Shown here: piece by piece, positions 39,047 through 47,477 of the stretch
Layout of the letters: each line of letters begins with the position of its first letter
How positions within the stretch are numbered: position 1 is the stretch's first letter
Assembly: GCA_963693365.1 (NCBI GenBank)
Contig: CAVNZM010000013.1
Span: 4,836,001 to 4,900,000, forward strand
Reading direction: 5' to 3'
DNA from: Amoebidium appalachense
Taxonomy: Eukaryota > Ichthyosporea
DNA: 64,000 nucleotides
Notes under the pieces: model-generated
Told to the model about the DNA's origin: nothing
Databases searched by the model: none
Seen by the model: the letters and a program-made list of their open reading frames with translations, nothing else
Made by a program: the position numbers and the translations under genes

Positions 39047-39422
39047 GGTCGGTTCTGGTGCAGATGCAGACTGGCAGCTCCCCGTGTCAGACACACGCTT
39101 TTATACCCTCCAGAGTCCCCGCCTGCGTCGTCGAACGCTCGTTCGCAAGGTGTCGGTGCTCGAGGCGCTGCACGACCATGAGTGCACTCTTGCGTGTCTG
39201 GGCGTGTGCGTGCGCGGCCCGGACTCGGGTTGCGAGGTGCTCAGCGTGCGCTGTTGTACGTCTCCTTGGACCGCAGGGGTCCGCCCGGGAGACCTGATCG
39301 TGGTCTGTGACATCAAGCCTGTCGGCCCCGGTTGGCGGAAGATGTATCTCGAGCTCGAGGAGGGTGCGTGGACCAGCAACCTGTGCGCGGCTGGGTGCAA
39401 GAGGAGGAAGTGGTTTCACTAG
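39045..39422 (+). CDS. PDZ-like small protein, 125 aa
   Basis: From the ATG in the shared CCATGG the frame gives a basic stretch (LRRRTLVRK) then a region with PDZ-like features: LGVCVRG, CEVLSVRC, and SPWTAGVRPGDLIVV, which fits the aGlxxGDxIxxv motif. It ends KRRKWFH. Its start overlaps the start of the opposite-strand gene by 2 bp, so the two would be transcribed head to head. The frame also extends further upstream without a stop, antisense to that gene, so the exact start is uncertain. Followed 44 bp later by the small basic gene on the same strand. Confidence 0.4.
   Translation: MVGSGADADWQLPVSDTRFYTLQSPRLRRRTLVRKVSVLEALHDHECTLACLGVCVRGPDSGCEVLSVRCCTSPWTAGVRPGDLIVVCDIKPVGPGWRKMYLELEEGAWTSNLCAAGCKRRKWFH
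39099..39107 (-). promoter_or_regulatory. TATA box of the 172-aa gene
   Basis: Minus strand GAGGGTATAAAAGCGTG, 53 bp before the ATG. It lies within the PDZ-like frame of the opposite strand. Confidence 0.65.
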
Positions 39423-39465
39423 AGAGGTTGTGCAGCCGAGAGCCCACAATTTTTAGGCAAGGGTC

Positions 39466-39594
39466 ATGTCAAAGCAAAGAGGTCGCTCCAAAAAGAGGGG
39501 TCACAGACGTGTGAAGTACGTGTATGCAGACGAGTTCATGCCAAAATACAGGAGACTGGTGCTCCGCCAGAGCGTGCGAGTGAAGCGTAAATGA
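39466..39594 (+). CDS. Very basic 42-residue protein
   Basis: ATG to TGA with 18 Arg/Lys of 42 residues: it begins MSKQRGRSKKRGHRRVKY and ends RQSVRVKRK. An ATTTTTAGG sequence lies about 15 bp upstream. The gene fills the gap between the PDZ-like gene and the convergent endonuclease gene and stops 1 bp before the latter's stop codon, typical of compact viral-type packing. A DNA-condensing or nucleic-acid-binding role is inferred from charge only. Confidence 0.5.
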   Translation: MSKQRGRSKKRGHRRVKYVYADEFMPKYRRLVLRQSVRVKRK

Positions 39595-39595
39595 G

Positions 39596-40948
39596 TTATT
39601 GTTTGGTTTCTGCGTCCGTTGGATTGGTTTTCGCTTTAAACGGAGCCAATAGCCTCTCCATATCTTCCATCGAAACTAGCCTGCTGAACAGCACGCCAAG
39701 GTCTTGCGTCACCTCGTGCCAATCATAGAACAGGTACCCCATGCGGATGCGCCCGTCCTTGAACAGCGCGACGTAGTCTATGTCTCGCACATGTCTGATG
39801 GCGACCGTGAGTGCCTCGAGCCTCTGCTTCATTGGAGTTCTCTGTGTTTTGCTGTCGACCTTGAATCCGTGTGGGTTGAATCGAATAAACATGGTCGGCA
39901 CTTCGTGCGCAGATGCCTGGTTGAACATCCGTGCAATCTCGCACGTGGTGTCATAAGCACGGTGTTGCTCTTCGTCCACCTCGACCACAAGTACAAATGT
40001 CCCAAAGTCGTAGTAGAGATCAGGACGAGTGCGCTCCCCACAATCATTTGGCACGATTTTGTCGTGGCTGGTGGGTGGACCTATGGAACGCGATATGTGA
40101 CGTAACACCTTTATTTCAGGACGCGCCTCAGACCACTTAGCTCGGCGTATGGATTGTGGGTCGCAAGTGGCGCATAGGTTTCCCCTCTTGTGTACTTGTG
40201 TCAGCGTGCACGCCACGCAGAAGTTGCGCAGGTCACACAGCCTGCAGGTACGCCTATGCTTACCGTGTTCACAAACTCCCTTTCCACCACATGCTTTGCA
40301 ATGATACCTCCGTTTACCGTGGTCGCAAACACTGGATCCGCCGCACAGATTACAATCGAATTTCAGTTTGCCATGTTTGCAAACACCCAATCCGCCACAC
40401 GCTTTGCACGCATACCTTCGTTTACCGTGTTCGCAAATCCTGGATCCGCCACACAGATTACAATCGCATTTCAGTTTGCCGTGTCCGCAAAAACCGGATC
40501 CGCCGCACGCCTTGCACTGAGACCTTTGTCTGCCGTGTTCGCAAATCCTGGATCCGCCACACAGATTACAATCGCATTTCAGTTTGCCGTGTCCGCAAAA
40601 ACCGGATCCGCCGCACGCCTTGCACTGAGACCTTTGTCTGCCGTGTTCGCAAAAACTGGATCCGCCGCACGCCTTGCACCGAGACCTTTGTCTGCCGTGT
40701 TCGCAAACACCCAATCCGCCACAAGCCTTGCATGAGTACCTTTGTCTGCCGTGGTCGCAAACACCGAGTCCGCCGCACGCCTTGCACCGAGACCTTTGTC
40801 TGCCGTGTTCGCAAAAACCGGATCTGCCGCACGCCTTGCACCGAGACCTTTGTCTGCCGTGTTCGCAAAAACCGGGTCCGCCGCACGCCTTGCACCGGTC
40901 CCTCCGTTTACCGTGTTCACATTCAGGATAACATTTTTTCGATTTCAT
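39596..40948 (-). CDS. Zinc-knuckle repeat protein with C-terminal PD-(D/E)XK-like endonuclease domain
   Basis: 450 residues from the ATG 35 bp after a TATAAT-like box; two in-frame ATGs lie slightly upstream. Thirteen tandem ~18-residue repeats of the form CEHGRQRSRCKACGG (CxHG...CxxCGG) fill the N-terminal half and likely bind zinc. The C-terminal ~175 residues contain RTRPDLYYDF, VVEVDEEQHRAY and MFIRFNPHGFK, the acidic-core pattern of a restriction-endonuclease-like fold known from large DNA viruses and protists. Role inferred: DNA-binding nuclease. Repeats are highly similar at the DNA level, implying recent expansion. A C-terminal fragment of a second copy lies at 50912. Confidence 0.75.
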   Translation of the reverse strand: MKSKKCYPECEHGKRRDRCKACGGPGFCEHGRQRSRCKACGRSGFCEHGRQRSRCKACGGLGVCDHGRQRYSCKACGGLGVCEHGRQRSRCKACGGSSFCEHGRQRSQCKACGGSGFCGHGKLKCDCNLCGGSRICEHGRQRSQCKACGGSGFCGHGKLKCDCNLCGGSRICEHGKRRYACKACGGLGVCKHGKLKFDCNLCGGSSVCDHGKRRYHCKACGGKGVCEHGKHRRTCRLCDLRNFCVACTLTQVHKRGNLCATCDPQSIRRAKWSEARPEIKVLRHISRSIGPPTSHDKIVPNDCGERTRPDLYYDFGTFVLVVEVDEEQHRAYDTTCEIARMFNQASAHEVPTMFIRFNPHGFKVDSKTQRTPMKQRLEALTVAIRHVRDIDYVALFKDGRIRMGYLFYDWHEVTQDLGVLFSRLVSMEDMERLLAPFKAKTNPTDAETKQ

Positions 40949-41191
40949 TTCCTTTATTGTGTCGACAGAGTTCATTCCCATTATAAGTGACAGAAAATAT
41001 TGCACATACACACTCCCGAATTGGACTTAGCCATTTCTACACTGAACTACACTCGATTTCTTGTAGCCATCTAAACCAAAATCACCCCCAAGTCACATCA
41101 TTTATAAACAAATCCAACCAACCCAACCAACAACAGAACAACTTGATTTTGTTCCCTAAAACCGCCACACACCACCACGGGCCATGCATGC

Positions 41192-42607
41192 TCAGGCGTG
41201 GGACCCCTGCCCCAGGCAGTCCTTCTTGTGCTCACCCCAATCGCGGGTCTGGCAGTCCCTGCTGCAGTAGTAGACGTGCTTACAGGCCGAGCACTTCTTG
41301 GTGCGCCCGGTCGAGCCGCAGGTGGCACAGACGACAGAGGGCAGCTTGTCGATGAAGTGCTTGACGGCCCGGTTGCACCATTCATACATACACATGTTGT
41401 CCATGTCGTACTCCGTGGACACGGGAAGAGTGCTCACCGCAAACTCCGCAATCTGCACAACAGCCTCGGGCGTGGTGTGCTCGAGGCCGGAAGACGCGCA
41501 CAGTACATGAAGCATCATTCTGAAGACAATACCGGCGCCCGTGCTGATGTTTCCGGCATACAGGGCATTGTAGTCCCGCTCCTCCAGCACGTAGCGGTGG
41601 AAGACACAGTAGTGCCTAAAACACGCGAAGTAGGCAGCCATGTTGCGTTCGGCCGCAGTCACCGTTGGGTCGTTCACCCATCTCCGCTCCTCTATAGCAC
41701 GCATCTCGCCCGCCAGGGTAGCCTCGCATTCCATGTAGCGCTCCTTGTTGCGAAACACACGCAGGTCGCCGCACTCCAGAACTTTTAGCATCAGGTTGCA
41801 GACCGGGTCCGAGTGGAAACGCAAGTGGCTGTCCATGGTGTAGACCACGACCTCGTTTTTCGACACCGTTGGGTCTTGGTGGGTGGGTTGCTCCTTGCAG
41901 TCCTTCTTGTGCTCGGGCCACTTTTGTTTCATACAGATGTCATTGCAGAAGTAGGCGTTTCTGCAGCGGGTGCACTTCTTTGTGTCGACGGGCGAGCGGC
42001 ACTGGAGACATGACACGGAAGGCAACTCGTTCACAAAGTGCTCGACGGCCCGGTTAGCCCAATCATTGTACACCACGTCGTCAATGTCCTTGCATAACGT
42101 ATACGTACGCAAGGCGGAAGTGGCCGGCTCTTGACTGAAGTGGGCAGGGGGTCGGGCCTTGAGACCGGACCGCTCGCATAGCGCCGTCCCCACGAGCATG
42201 AAGAAGTCCTGAACCCCTTGACCGAGCGTGCCCTCGTGGAGAGCCTCATGGTCCGGATTCCCCAGCACGTAGCGCTGGAAGGCGGCGTACATTGGGAACG
42301 CGATGGAGTGCAGACAAGTGTCCCAGAGGGGCGGCACCCGCCCAGGCCCGTGGGGTTGTCTCTCCAAATGCAGCAGCAAAGTTTTCATGTCGTTTTCAAG
42401 GACTGAACGGAACGCAGCGAAGCTCTCCCGTGTTTCGAAGATGCGGAGGTCGCCGTCTCTCGCAACTTCCAGCAGCCGAGCGCTGACAGGGTCCCGGTGG
42501 AGCCGATACTTGTCGTCCACGGCATAGACGACGACCTTGTCCGTGTCCGAGCCGGGGGGCCGGACGATGAAAGGCAAAGCCACGGCCTCTTCAGGTGTTT
42601 GGTCCAT
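41192..42607 (-). CDS. Double-MYND zinc-finger protein (internal tandem duplication)
   Basis: 471 residues made of two similar ~230-residue modules, each starting VVVYAVDDKYRLHRDPV / VVVYTMDSHLRFHSDPV and ending in a MYND finger: CLQCRSPVDTKKCTRC with YFCNDICMKQKWPEHKKDC, and CATCGSTGRTKKCSAC with YYCSRDCQTRDWGEHKKDC. All zinc-ligand positions are present in both. MYND domains bind proline-rich peptides, usually in transcriptional regulators. The body of each module is unknown to me. The gene has CCAAT boxes and an ACATAAG sequence upstream. Confidence 0.78.
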   Translation of the reverse strand: MDQTPEEAVALPFIVRPPGSDTDKVVVYAVDDKYRLHRDPVSARLLEVARDGDLRIFETRESFAAFRSVLENDMKTLLLHLERQPHGPGRVPPLWDTCLHSIAFPMYAAFQRYVLGNPDHEALHEGTLGQGVQDFFMLVGTALCERSGLKARPPAHFSQEPATSALRTYTLCKDIDDVVYNDWANRAVEHFVNELPSVSCLQCRSPVDTKKCTRCRNAYFCNDICMKQKWPEHKKDCKEQPTHQDPTVSKNEVVVYTMDSHLRFHSDPVCNLMLKVLECGDLRVFRNKERYMECEATLAGEMRAIEERRWVNDPTVTAAERNMAAYFACFRHYCVFHRYVLEERDYNALYAGNISTGAGIVFRMMLHVLCASSGLEHTTPEAVVQIAEFAVSTLPVSTEYDMDNMCMYEWCNRAVKHFIDKLPSVVCATCGSTGRTKKCSACKHVYYCSRDCQTRDWGEHKKDCLGQGSHA

Positions 42608-42829
42608 GCTTGTGCGTGAATGCCAGCGTGTGGTGATTTGTCTAGTGAAACGATCCGCTAAGAAAGGCGAGAAAGAGGGACGTGGTGAGATGTCTGGCAA
42701 CAATCGTTTGGCTGGGAGTTGTTGTGAGGGAGAATGTGTGAAAGCGTGAAAGTGACAGGATTGGCCTCGTGTTGGTCTCTTATGTAGGATCGGTTTTCAG
42801 AAAGTACTGGTATGGCATGTCCACAGCGC

Positions 42830-43015
42830 CATTTGATTGGAGTTCAATTCGCGCGCTGATTGGTTGGCAGGGATGGTGATCTAGGTTGAGCTAATGTGAT
42901 TGGTTCGCAAAATTCTCACAGCATTGAAGTGAGCCGCGATAATTAATTTGATTGGTAGATTTGCATATCCGATCTGACAGCCAATTTTGATCTTAGTCAT
43001 GATTACACCAATCAA
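42830..43015 (-). promoter_or_regulatory. CCAAT-box cluster upstream of the MYND gene
   Basis: Four CCAAT boxes on the minus strand (ATTGG near 42835, 42861, 42899 and 42951) and one on the plus strand near 43010, within 190 bp of AT-richer sequence. Similar clusters lie near 28505-28562, 55440-55565 and 58677-58935. Confidence 0.5.
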
Positions 43016-43107
43016 AACGCGATAGCTGTCAGCCCTGAGAAGCGCAGCCGTGCTGGACACGACCAGTAAATAAAAATTGCCACTTCCTCTTCCACACCTG
43101 TGTTGTG

Positions 43108-43225
43108 GACCGTAGCGCTTGCATGCATGGTGCTGCTCGTGCTGCTTGCCGCGTGCTGGCGCTCAGGGGGGGGGGTGGGGTCTTGTTGTTTGTGTTAATG
43201 TACCGACAGCGTGCCCTTTGTGACA
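43108..43225 (+). pseudogene. Decayed copy of the 3' part of the small membrane protein gene
   Basis: The segment CGTAGCGCTTGCATGCATGG, then TGCTGCTCGTGCTGCT, a G-run and CTTGTTGTTTGTGTTAATG closely parallels the end of the gene at 43479-43733 and the sequence following it (43665-43835), with indels that break the frame. Confidence 0.6.
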
Positions 43226-43478
43226 CTTGCAGTGGGTTGTTGTTGTTGCCTTTTACAACCACCGCTCTGGACACAAGATCGAACAGCTATCAAATTGACC
43301 ATATATATGACCAAGAAAAACAAGGTTACCAAAGATCATTGTAGCAGTGCGTCCTCCGTCTTGGCGCGCCCTACGTCCCAGCGGTTTTTAGGTTCCATTA
43401 GCACTGCGATGCATAATCTCTGTGTGTGCTCCCCGAGTTTCTGGGGAGGGGGCGCTCCAAACTATCTCTTCGGAAGGT

Positions 43479-43733
43479 ATGACTTCTCCGAACATTGCAA
43501 ACCTGAGATTTGACAACCCGAGTAACTCGTGGGTGCGCAGGGATGACATTGCCGCCGACCCGCACGAGTACCACCTGACCATCGACAACAGCACGCGCTT
43601 CATGCTCTACATGGGCACTTCATTGGACGACCATGATGCACAGCTCAAGAGCGCTTCGATGTGGAGGGGCATAGCGCTTGCATGCATGGTGCTGCTCGTG
43701 CTGCTCGCCGGCGTGCTGGTGTACAGGTGGTAG
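43479..43733 (+). CDS. Small C-terminally anchored membrane protein, 84 aa
   Basis: Begins MTSPNIANLRFDNPSNSW and ends with one strongly hydrophobic helix (GIALACMVLLVLLAGVLVY) followed by RW, so it is a tail-anchored or type II protein. The frame is open about 57 bp further upstream, but this ATG gives the more natural N-terminus. A G-run follows the stop. A broken partial duplicate lies 450 bp upstream. Family unknown; such proteins are often virion or fusion accessory proteins in large viruses (inference). Confidence 0.55.
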   Translation: MTSPNIANLRFDNPSNSWVRRDDIAADPHEYHLTIDNSTRFMLYMGTSLDDHDAQLKSASMWRGIALACMVLLVLLAGVLVYRW

Positions 43734-43791
43734 GGGGGGGGGGGGGGGGTTAAGTTTGTAATTTTTATTCCTGGGCCGCACCAGGCGGACT

Positions 43792-44379
43792 TCACACGAG
43801 TTGGTTGCCCGGTTGATCTTGTTGTTTGTGTTTATGCACCTCCTTTCGATGTCGCCACAGCCCACTACGCCATGAGAAGGCCTTTGAGCACCCTTCCTCA
43901 GCGCATATGTAGGAGCGCTGACCTGTATGGATGCGGTTATGAAATTTAAGCGCGTTGGCAGTTTTGAAGGTTGCTTCACATCCAATAGCCTTGCACATTA
44001 GCTGTTGTATTGGATAGTGCGTTCGTAAGTGCATAAGAAGTGCCCCCCGATATGAAAAGCGCCTGCCACACCCCTCGTGTTCGCAAGCGTATGGGCGTTC
44101 ACCCGTGTGTCTTCTTTTATGTCGCAGAAGTCGTCCAGATGTCGGAGCCCTGTAGGTGCATCCGGTGTAGTTGCATTCAAATTTTTTTACTCCAGTGTGA
44201 GTTGTCATGTGTGCGTCCAGGCCAACCTGCTGTGTGCACCGTACTGCACAACCAGGCCATGTACAGGAAAATGGTTTTTCACCGGTATGACATGTGGCGT
44301 GACGTTGGAGGTTCTGCTTTGTTGCAAATTTTTTATTACATATCGCACATATATAGTCTTGCATATTCATGTATGGCAT
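43792..44379 (-). CDS. Six-finger C2H2 zinc-finger protein (TFIIIA-like)
   Basis: 195 residues with six C2H2 fingers joined by classical linkers (HTGEKPF, HTGERPY). Finger 1 is C-x2-C and the rest are C-x4-C (for example CEHEGCGRRFSYRGALLMH), as in TFIIIA. The protein is almost all fingers, with a short KHKQQDQPGNQLV tail. Role: sequence-specific DNA or RNA binding in the nucleus. A stem-loop-forming inverted repeat lies between it and the helicase gene upstream. Confidence 0.85.
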   Translation of the reverse strand: MPYMNMQDYICAICNKKFATKQNLQRHATCHTGEKPFSCTWPGCAVRCTQQVGLDAHMTTHTGVKKFECNYTGCTYRAPTSGRLLRHKRRHTGERPYACEHEGCGRRFSYRGALLMHLRTHYPIQQLMCKAIGCEATFKTANALKFHNRIHTGQRSYICAEEGCSKAFSWRSGLWRHRKEVHKHKQQDQPGNQLV

Positions 44380-44407
44380 CAAAAAAATAAGAGGTTACTG
44401 AAACCCG

Positions 44408-44509
44408 GTAGTCGGGTCGTCGGTAGTAGCTAGCCTTTGCACTGGGAATATTTTTCACCTTTTTATTTTTTTCTAAAAGTAAGTTACCACCCAACGACCC
44501 GACTACCAC
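44408..44509. repeat. Inverted repeat between the C2H2 and helicase genes
   Basis: GTAGTCGGGTCGT at 44408-44420 is the reverse complement of ACGACCCGACTAC at 44497-44509, with an AT-rich loop. It may act in 3'-end formation of the helicase mRNA or as a promoter element of the C2H2 gene. Confidence 0.55.
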
Positions 44510-44598
44510 TAAGTAAAATCATCAACCCAACTCAAAATCTATAATAAAACACCACTTTGGAATGTGTCTGGGTAGCTACTTGTCGTAAGATCCCGCAG

Positions 44599-46101
44599 CT
44601 ATTCCAGCGAACCAAGACGGTCCTGCTCCATGGCCTGACAAACATCTTTCGACAGACCAACCCTCTCAAACGACAAAACATAACAGTACCGAGATGCTCC
44701 ATTGACCTTGGTAGCCACTGGTTGTCCCAAAATAGCTCGAAGCGCACTACCAAACAGCTTTTGGCTTGGTCTCTGACTGCGCCCGGTTGCGTTCCGCTCG
44801 TGCCACAGACGAAAGTAGTTAAACAGGTCGGTGCTGGTGAACCGTTGGCCATCAACAGGTCTGGGCCATTCCTCACATCCGTTGTCCCCCGTCACAAGGT
44901 CGCGTAGAAACTGCAGTTCGTCTGGCCGTCCAAGATCTGTCAACCGTGAACGAAGTTCGGTTGTTGGAGGGGTTGGCATACGCTGGGGGACATTCACTTC
45001 AGCCATCAGCTCGTCCAAAATTGCCTGGAGAACAGATGGATTGGAGTGTCGTTCCTTGAATTCCGCAAAGTATGCAAACTGCCCCTTCCTCTCCGACGAA
45101 GATTCAAAACAGGCCCATCGTCGGTCACCCTCCTCTAGATTCAGTGGGTGTGACTCGTTGCTGAGAATCACATAGCGTTCACAACTCTCCACAGTAATGA
45201 TGTCACACCCCTTCTTTTCCATAAGGCTTGTGGTTTCCGTAACACGGGCCTTCATCTGGTTGATGATATCAACATTACCATGCCAAAACACCTCATCGCA
45301 CACGATGAGCAGTCGGTTGTTGAGATGGGCATTGAAGTTCCCACCAACGTGCTTTTTGTTTGTGACGGACACATAGTAGTCGCGTCCGATGATATCACCC
45401 AGGACATCAAAGAACACGTTCTTGCCCACACCTTGGACTGACCGGAAGACGAGAGCCACTCCTGGTTTGATGTCAGGGTACTGAAAGAGCTGGGCCAACC
45501 AGTGACGTGTGTAGAGGTAAGCTTTCTCGTCGTAGTTGCACAACATGCGAAGATGGTCAAAAAACATACTGGTTGCCGATTGCGCGAGAGGGCGTGTGGG
45601 GTTGTGCACTATCTTGAGTCCACGAAAAATGTTAAAAGGACGGCCTTGCCTCATGACATTTTGTGCACGACGCTTCCCCGTCCGTGGATCCGGGTCTGCT
45701 GGGTCAAACACAAAGCGCGAATATTGCAGTATGTGGTCACTCTCCATGAACCAGGTACCCTTGTAGACACGCGTGATGGGCCGATTGCGCTCAAAAAATT
45801 CCATTCTGAAGAGGTACTTAGAGAGACATTCTCTTGCGCTTTTGGGTGTATGCAGCTCAATGACGTGCCGCCCGGTCTTGTGGTCATAGTTCTTGAGCAG
45901 GTATTGAGAACCACACTCGACAAAAGCCACATTGCTCTGCAAAAAACGGATGCAATTCTCATAAGTCCATGAAATGCTCTGGCATGTGCGTGGCTTGAAG
46001 CTCAGTCCAAAGGGTGGTTCTGGGCTGCAGTCCTCGAATCTCAGAAACAATGTCTCTTCGGAGATGGGAGGGATCTCCAACAGGTGAAATATAGACGACA
46101 T
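44599..46101 (-). CDS. SF3 / D5-type helicase (NCLDV-like), without primase domain
   Basis: 500 residues from ATG 46101, chosen because it lies 70 bp after a TATA box; an ATG at 46155 is too close to that box. Motifs in order: Walker A SVQGVGKN (~222-228), Walker B NNRLLIVCDE, a K-rich segment (TTSLMEKKGCDIITVE), the sensor YVILSNES and an arginine motif GDRRWACFE. The C-terminal ~110 residues (FTSTDLFNYFRLWH, LFGSALRAILG) match the D5-like C-terminal winged-helix domain. Family role: replicative DNA helicase of nucleocytoplasmic large DNA viruses and related elements. No AEP primase motif is present in the N-terminal 200 residues. It is the strongest sign that the element replicates its own DNA. 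Confidence 0.88.
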   Translation of the reverse strand: MSSIFHLLEIPPISEETLFLRFEDCSPEPPFGLSFKPRTCQSISWTYENCIRFLQSNVAFVECGSQYLLKNYDHKTGRHVIELHTPKSARECLSKYLFRMEFFERNRPITRVYKGTWFMESDHILQYSRFVFDPADPDPRTGKRRAQNVMRQGRPFNIFRGLKIVHNPTRPLAQSATSMFFDHLRMLCNYDEKAYLYTRHWLAQLFQYPDIKPGVALVFRSVQGVGKNVFFDVLGDIIGRDYYVSVTNKKHVGGNFNAHLNNRLLIVCDEVFWHGNVDIINQMKARVTETTSLMEKKGCDIITVESCERYVILSNESHPLNLEEGDRRWACFESSSERKGQFAYFAEFKERHSNPSVLQAILDELMAEVNVPQRMPTPPTTELRSRLTDLGRPDELQFLRDLVTGDNGCEEWPRPVDGQRFTSTDLFNYFRLWHERNATGRSQRPSQKLFGSALRAILGQPVATKVNGASRYCYVLSFERVGLSKDVCQAMEQDRLGSLE

Positions 46102-46170
46102 CGTTACTAGTGGCCTAGATAATATTTTGCGCTGACCGGGGGCAGACTGAGCCATTTTCGCATATGCGGG

Positions 46171-46182
46171 ATTATATATACC
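46171..46182 (-). promoter_or_regulatory. TATA box of the helicase gene
   Basis: Minus strand AAGGTATATATAATCCCG, 70 bp before the chosen ATG. Confidence 0.65.
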
Positions 46183-46189
46183 TTGCGTC

Positions 46190-46584
46190 CTGGGCCACCG
46201 CGGGGGGCTTGGGTGGCTGGGAGGGGCACGCGAGGCATGCACGGCCGGCGAGACGCGGCGGGCACGCCGGCGGCACGGGGCGGGCGAGCCACGCATGCCC
46301 CACAGCCCCTCACAGCCCTTCAGCGGTAGCATTGTGGCCGCCGTGTACTTAAGCGACACCCGCACTCATTTTCTCCCCCATTCCGTAGCAATACAGCTGT
46401 AACAAGAGGCCCATGGGCGGACATTTATTTTCTTCCAGTATTGTGAATATGACCGACTTCGACCCCTCCGCAGGCCCCTCCCAGCCACCCCCAGTACACA
46501 CAGGCCCCTCCCAGCCACCCCCAGCCACCCACTGGCAACCAACAATCGACTGGGGGTGATTTTTATTTTCTTGTGTTGTAAGTG
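46190..46584. other. Divergent intergenic region between helicase and nuclease genes
   Basis: GC-rich sequence with GGCACGCGAGGCATG-type short repeats (also near 47365-47410 and 48680-48730) and a duplicated GGCCCCTCCCAGCCACCC unit at 46469 and 46501. It separates head-to-head genes and could hold promoters for both. Confidence 0.5.
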
Positions 46585-47361
46585 ATGGCTACCTACGACG
46601 AGTCATATGTCAGGGATAGGCTGGCCAAGCTCGAAGGTGGAACCATTGAGGTACGCACGCCCGCAGGACGGATCGACCTGCTGACGGCCACGGAAGTCAT
46701 CGAAGTCAAGCGCGCTTCTAAATGGAAATCCGCCGTTGGGCAGGTCCTGTGCTATCAAGCCTACTGTCCGAACCATCGACCTCGGGTACATCTGTTCGAT
46801 ATTGCGTCCCTAGATTGCTTGAAAGTGGCGATCGAAACGATGACGATTTTGGGAATTAGGGCCACAGTCGAATCGGACACGCTGCAAACGGTGTGGGCGC
46901 CTCTCCCCCAAACAGAGCCCAAGAGGCCACCGGAGCAAGAATCCCAAGATGTGAGCGAGGACGAGGTTGTCAGCTGGGTCGATGTCAATGGCGAACACGT
47001 GTGCACCCGGAAGTGCGTCTCAGAATTCCTGGATGAGCTGAGCAAAAATCCTGAATGGTTGCCCAAGGGCTGTCACATCACATCCGGGTGCTACATATCT
47101 TCAGCTGGCCTTTTCAACCTATATAGTTTGTGGCTGCCAAGCCACTGCAATCAGAACGCCTCGCTCCCGATTCGAACTTTTGGCGTGTATGCCAGTTCTG
47201 TCCTCGGAAAGCAGAAATCGGTGCGCATGAAGCGAATCACTACATGGCCGGGACACCCACCCCGGAAATCCGATCGTTCATCGGTTATGAATTGCTACAA
47301 ACTCCGATACACCCGTATGCAGCGCCACACCACAGAACCAGAAAGCCCGACCCAAACCTAG
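46585..47361 (+). CDS. PD-(D/E)XK nuclease fused to a D5-like C-terminal domain
   Basis: 258 residues from ATG 46585. Residues ~1-100 carry GGTIEVRTPAGRIDLLTATE then VIEVKRASKWKSAVGQ, the D...ExK signature of a PD-(D/E)XK nuclease with the following Lys/Gln helix. After an acidic linker, residues ~145-240 (LFNLYSLWL, RTFGVYASSVLG, CYKLRY) resemble the winged-helix C-terminal domain of the adjacent D5-type helicase. The gene is transcribed head to head with the helicase. Together they suggest a replication or recombination module (inference). Confidence 0.65.
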   Translation: MATYDESYVRDRLAKLEGGTIEVRTPAGRIDLLTATEVIEVKRASKWKSAVGQVLCYQAYCPNHRPRVHLFDIASLDCLKVAIETMTILGIRATVESDTLQTVWAPLPQTEPKRPPEQESQDVSEDEVVSWVDVNGEHVCTRKCVSEFLDELSKNPEWLPKGCHITSGCYISSAGLFNLYSLWLPSHCNQNASLPIRTFGVYASSVLGKQKSVRMKRITTWPGHPPRKSDRSSVMNCYKLRYTRMQRHTTEPESPTQT

Positions 47362-47364
47362 CGT

Positions 47365-47475
47365 GAGGCACGCGAGGCACGCGAGGCACAGGAGGCACGC
47401 GTGGCACGTGCGCCACAGGAGCCCCTCCCAGCCCCCTCCAGCCCCCCAGGCCCCCAGGCCCCCCGCTGGAACAAT
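47365..47475. repeat. Short GC-rich direct repeats between convergent genes
   Basis: Repeated GAGGCACGCGAGGCAC units then a C-rich stretch (CCCTCCCAGCCCCCTCCAGC). Similar sequence occurs upstream of the helicase gene and near 48640-48800. Confidence 0.6.
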
Positions 47476-47477
47476 GA

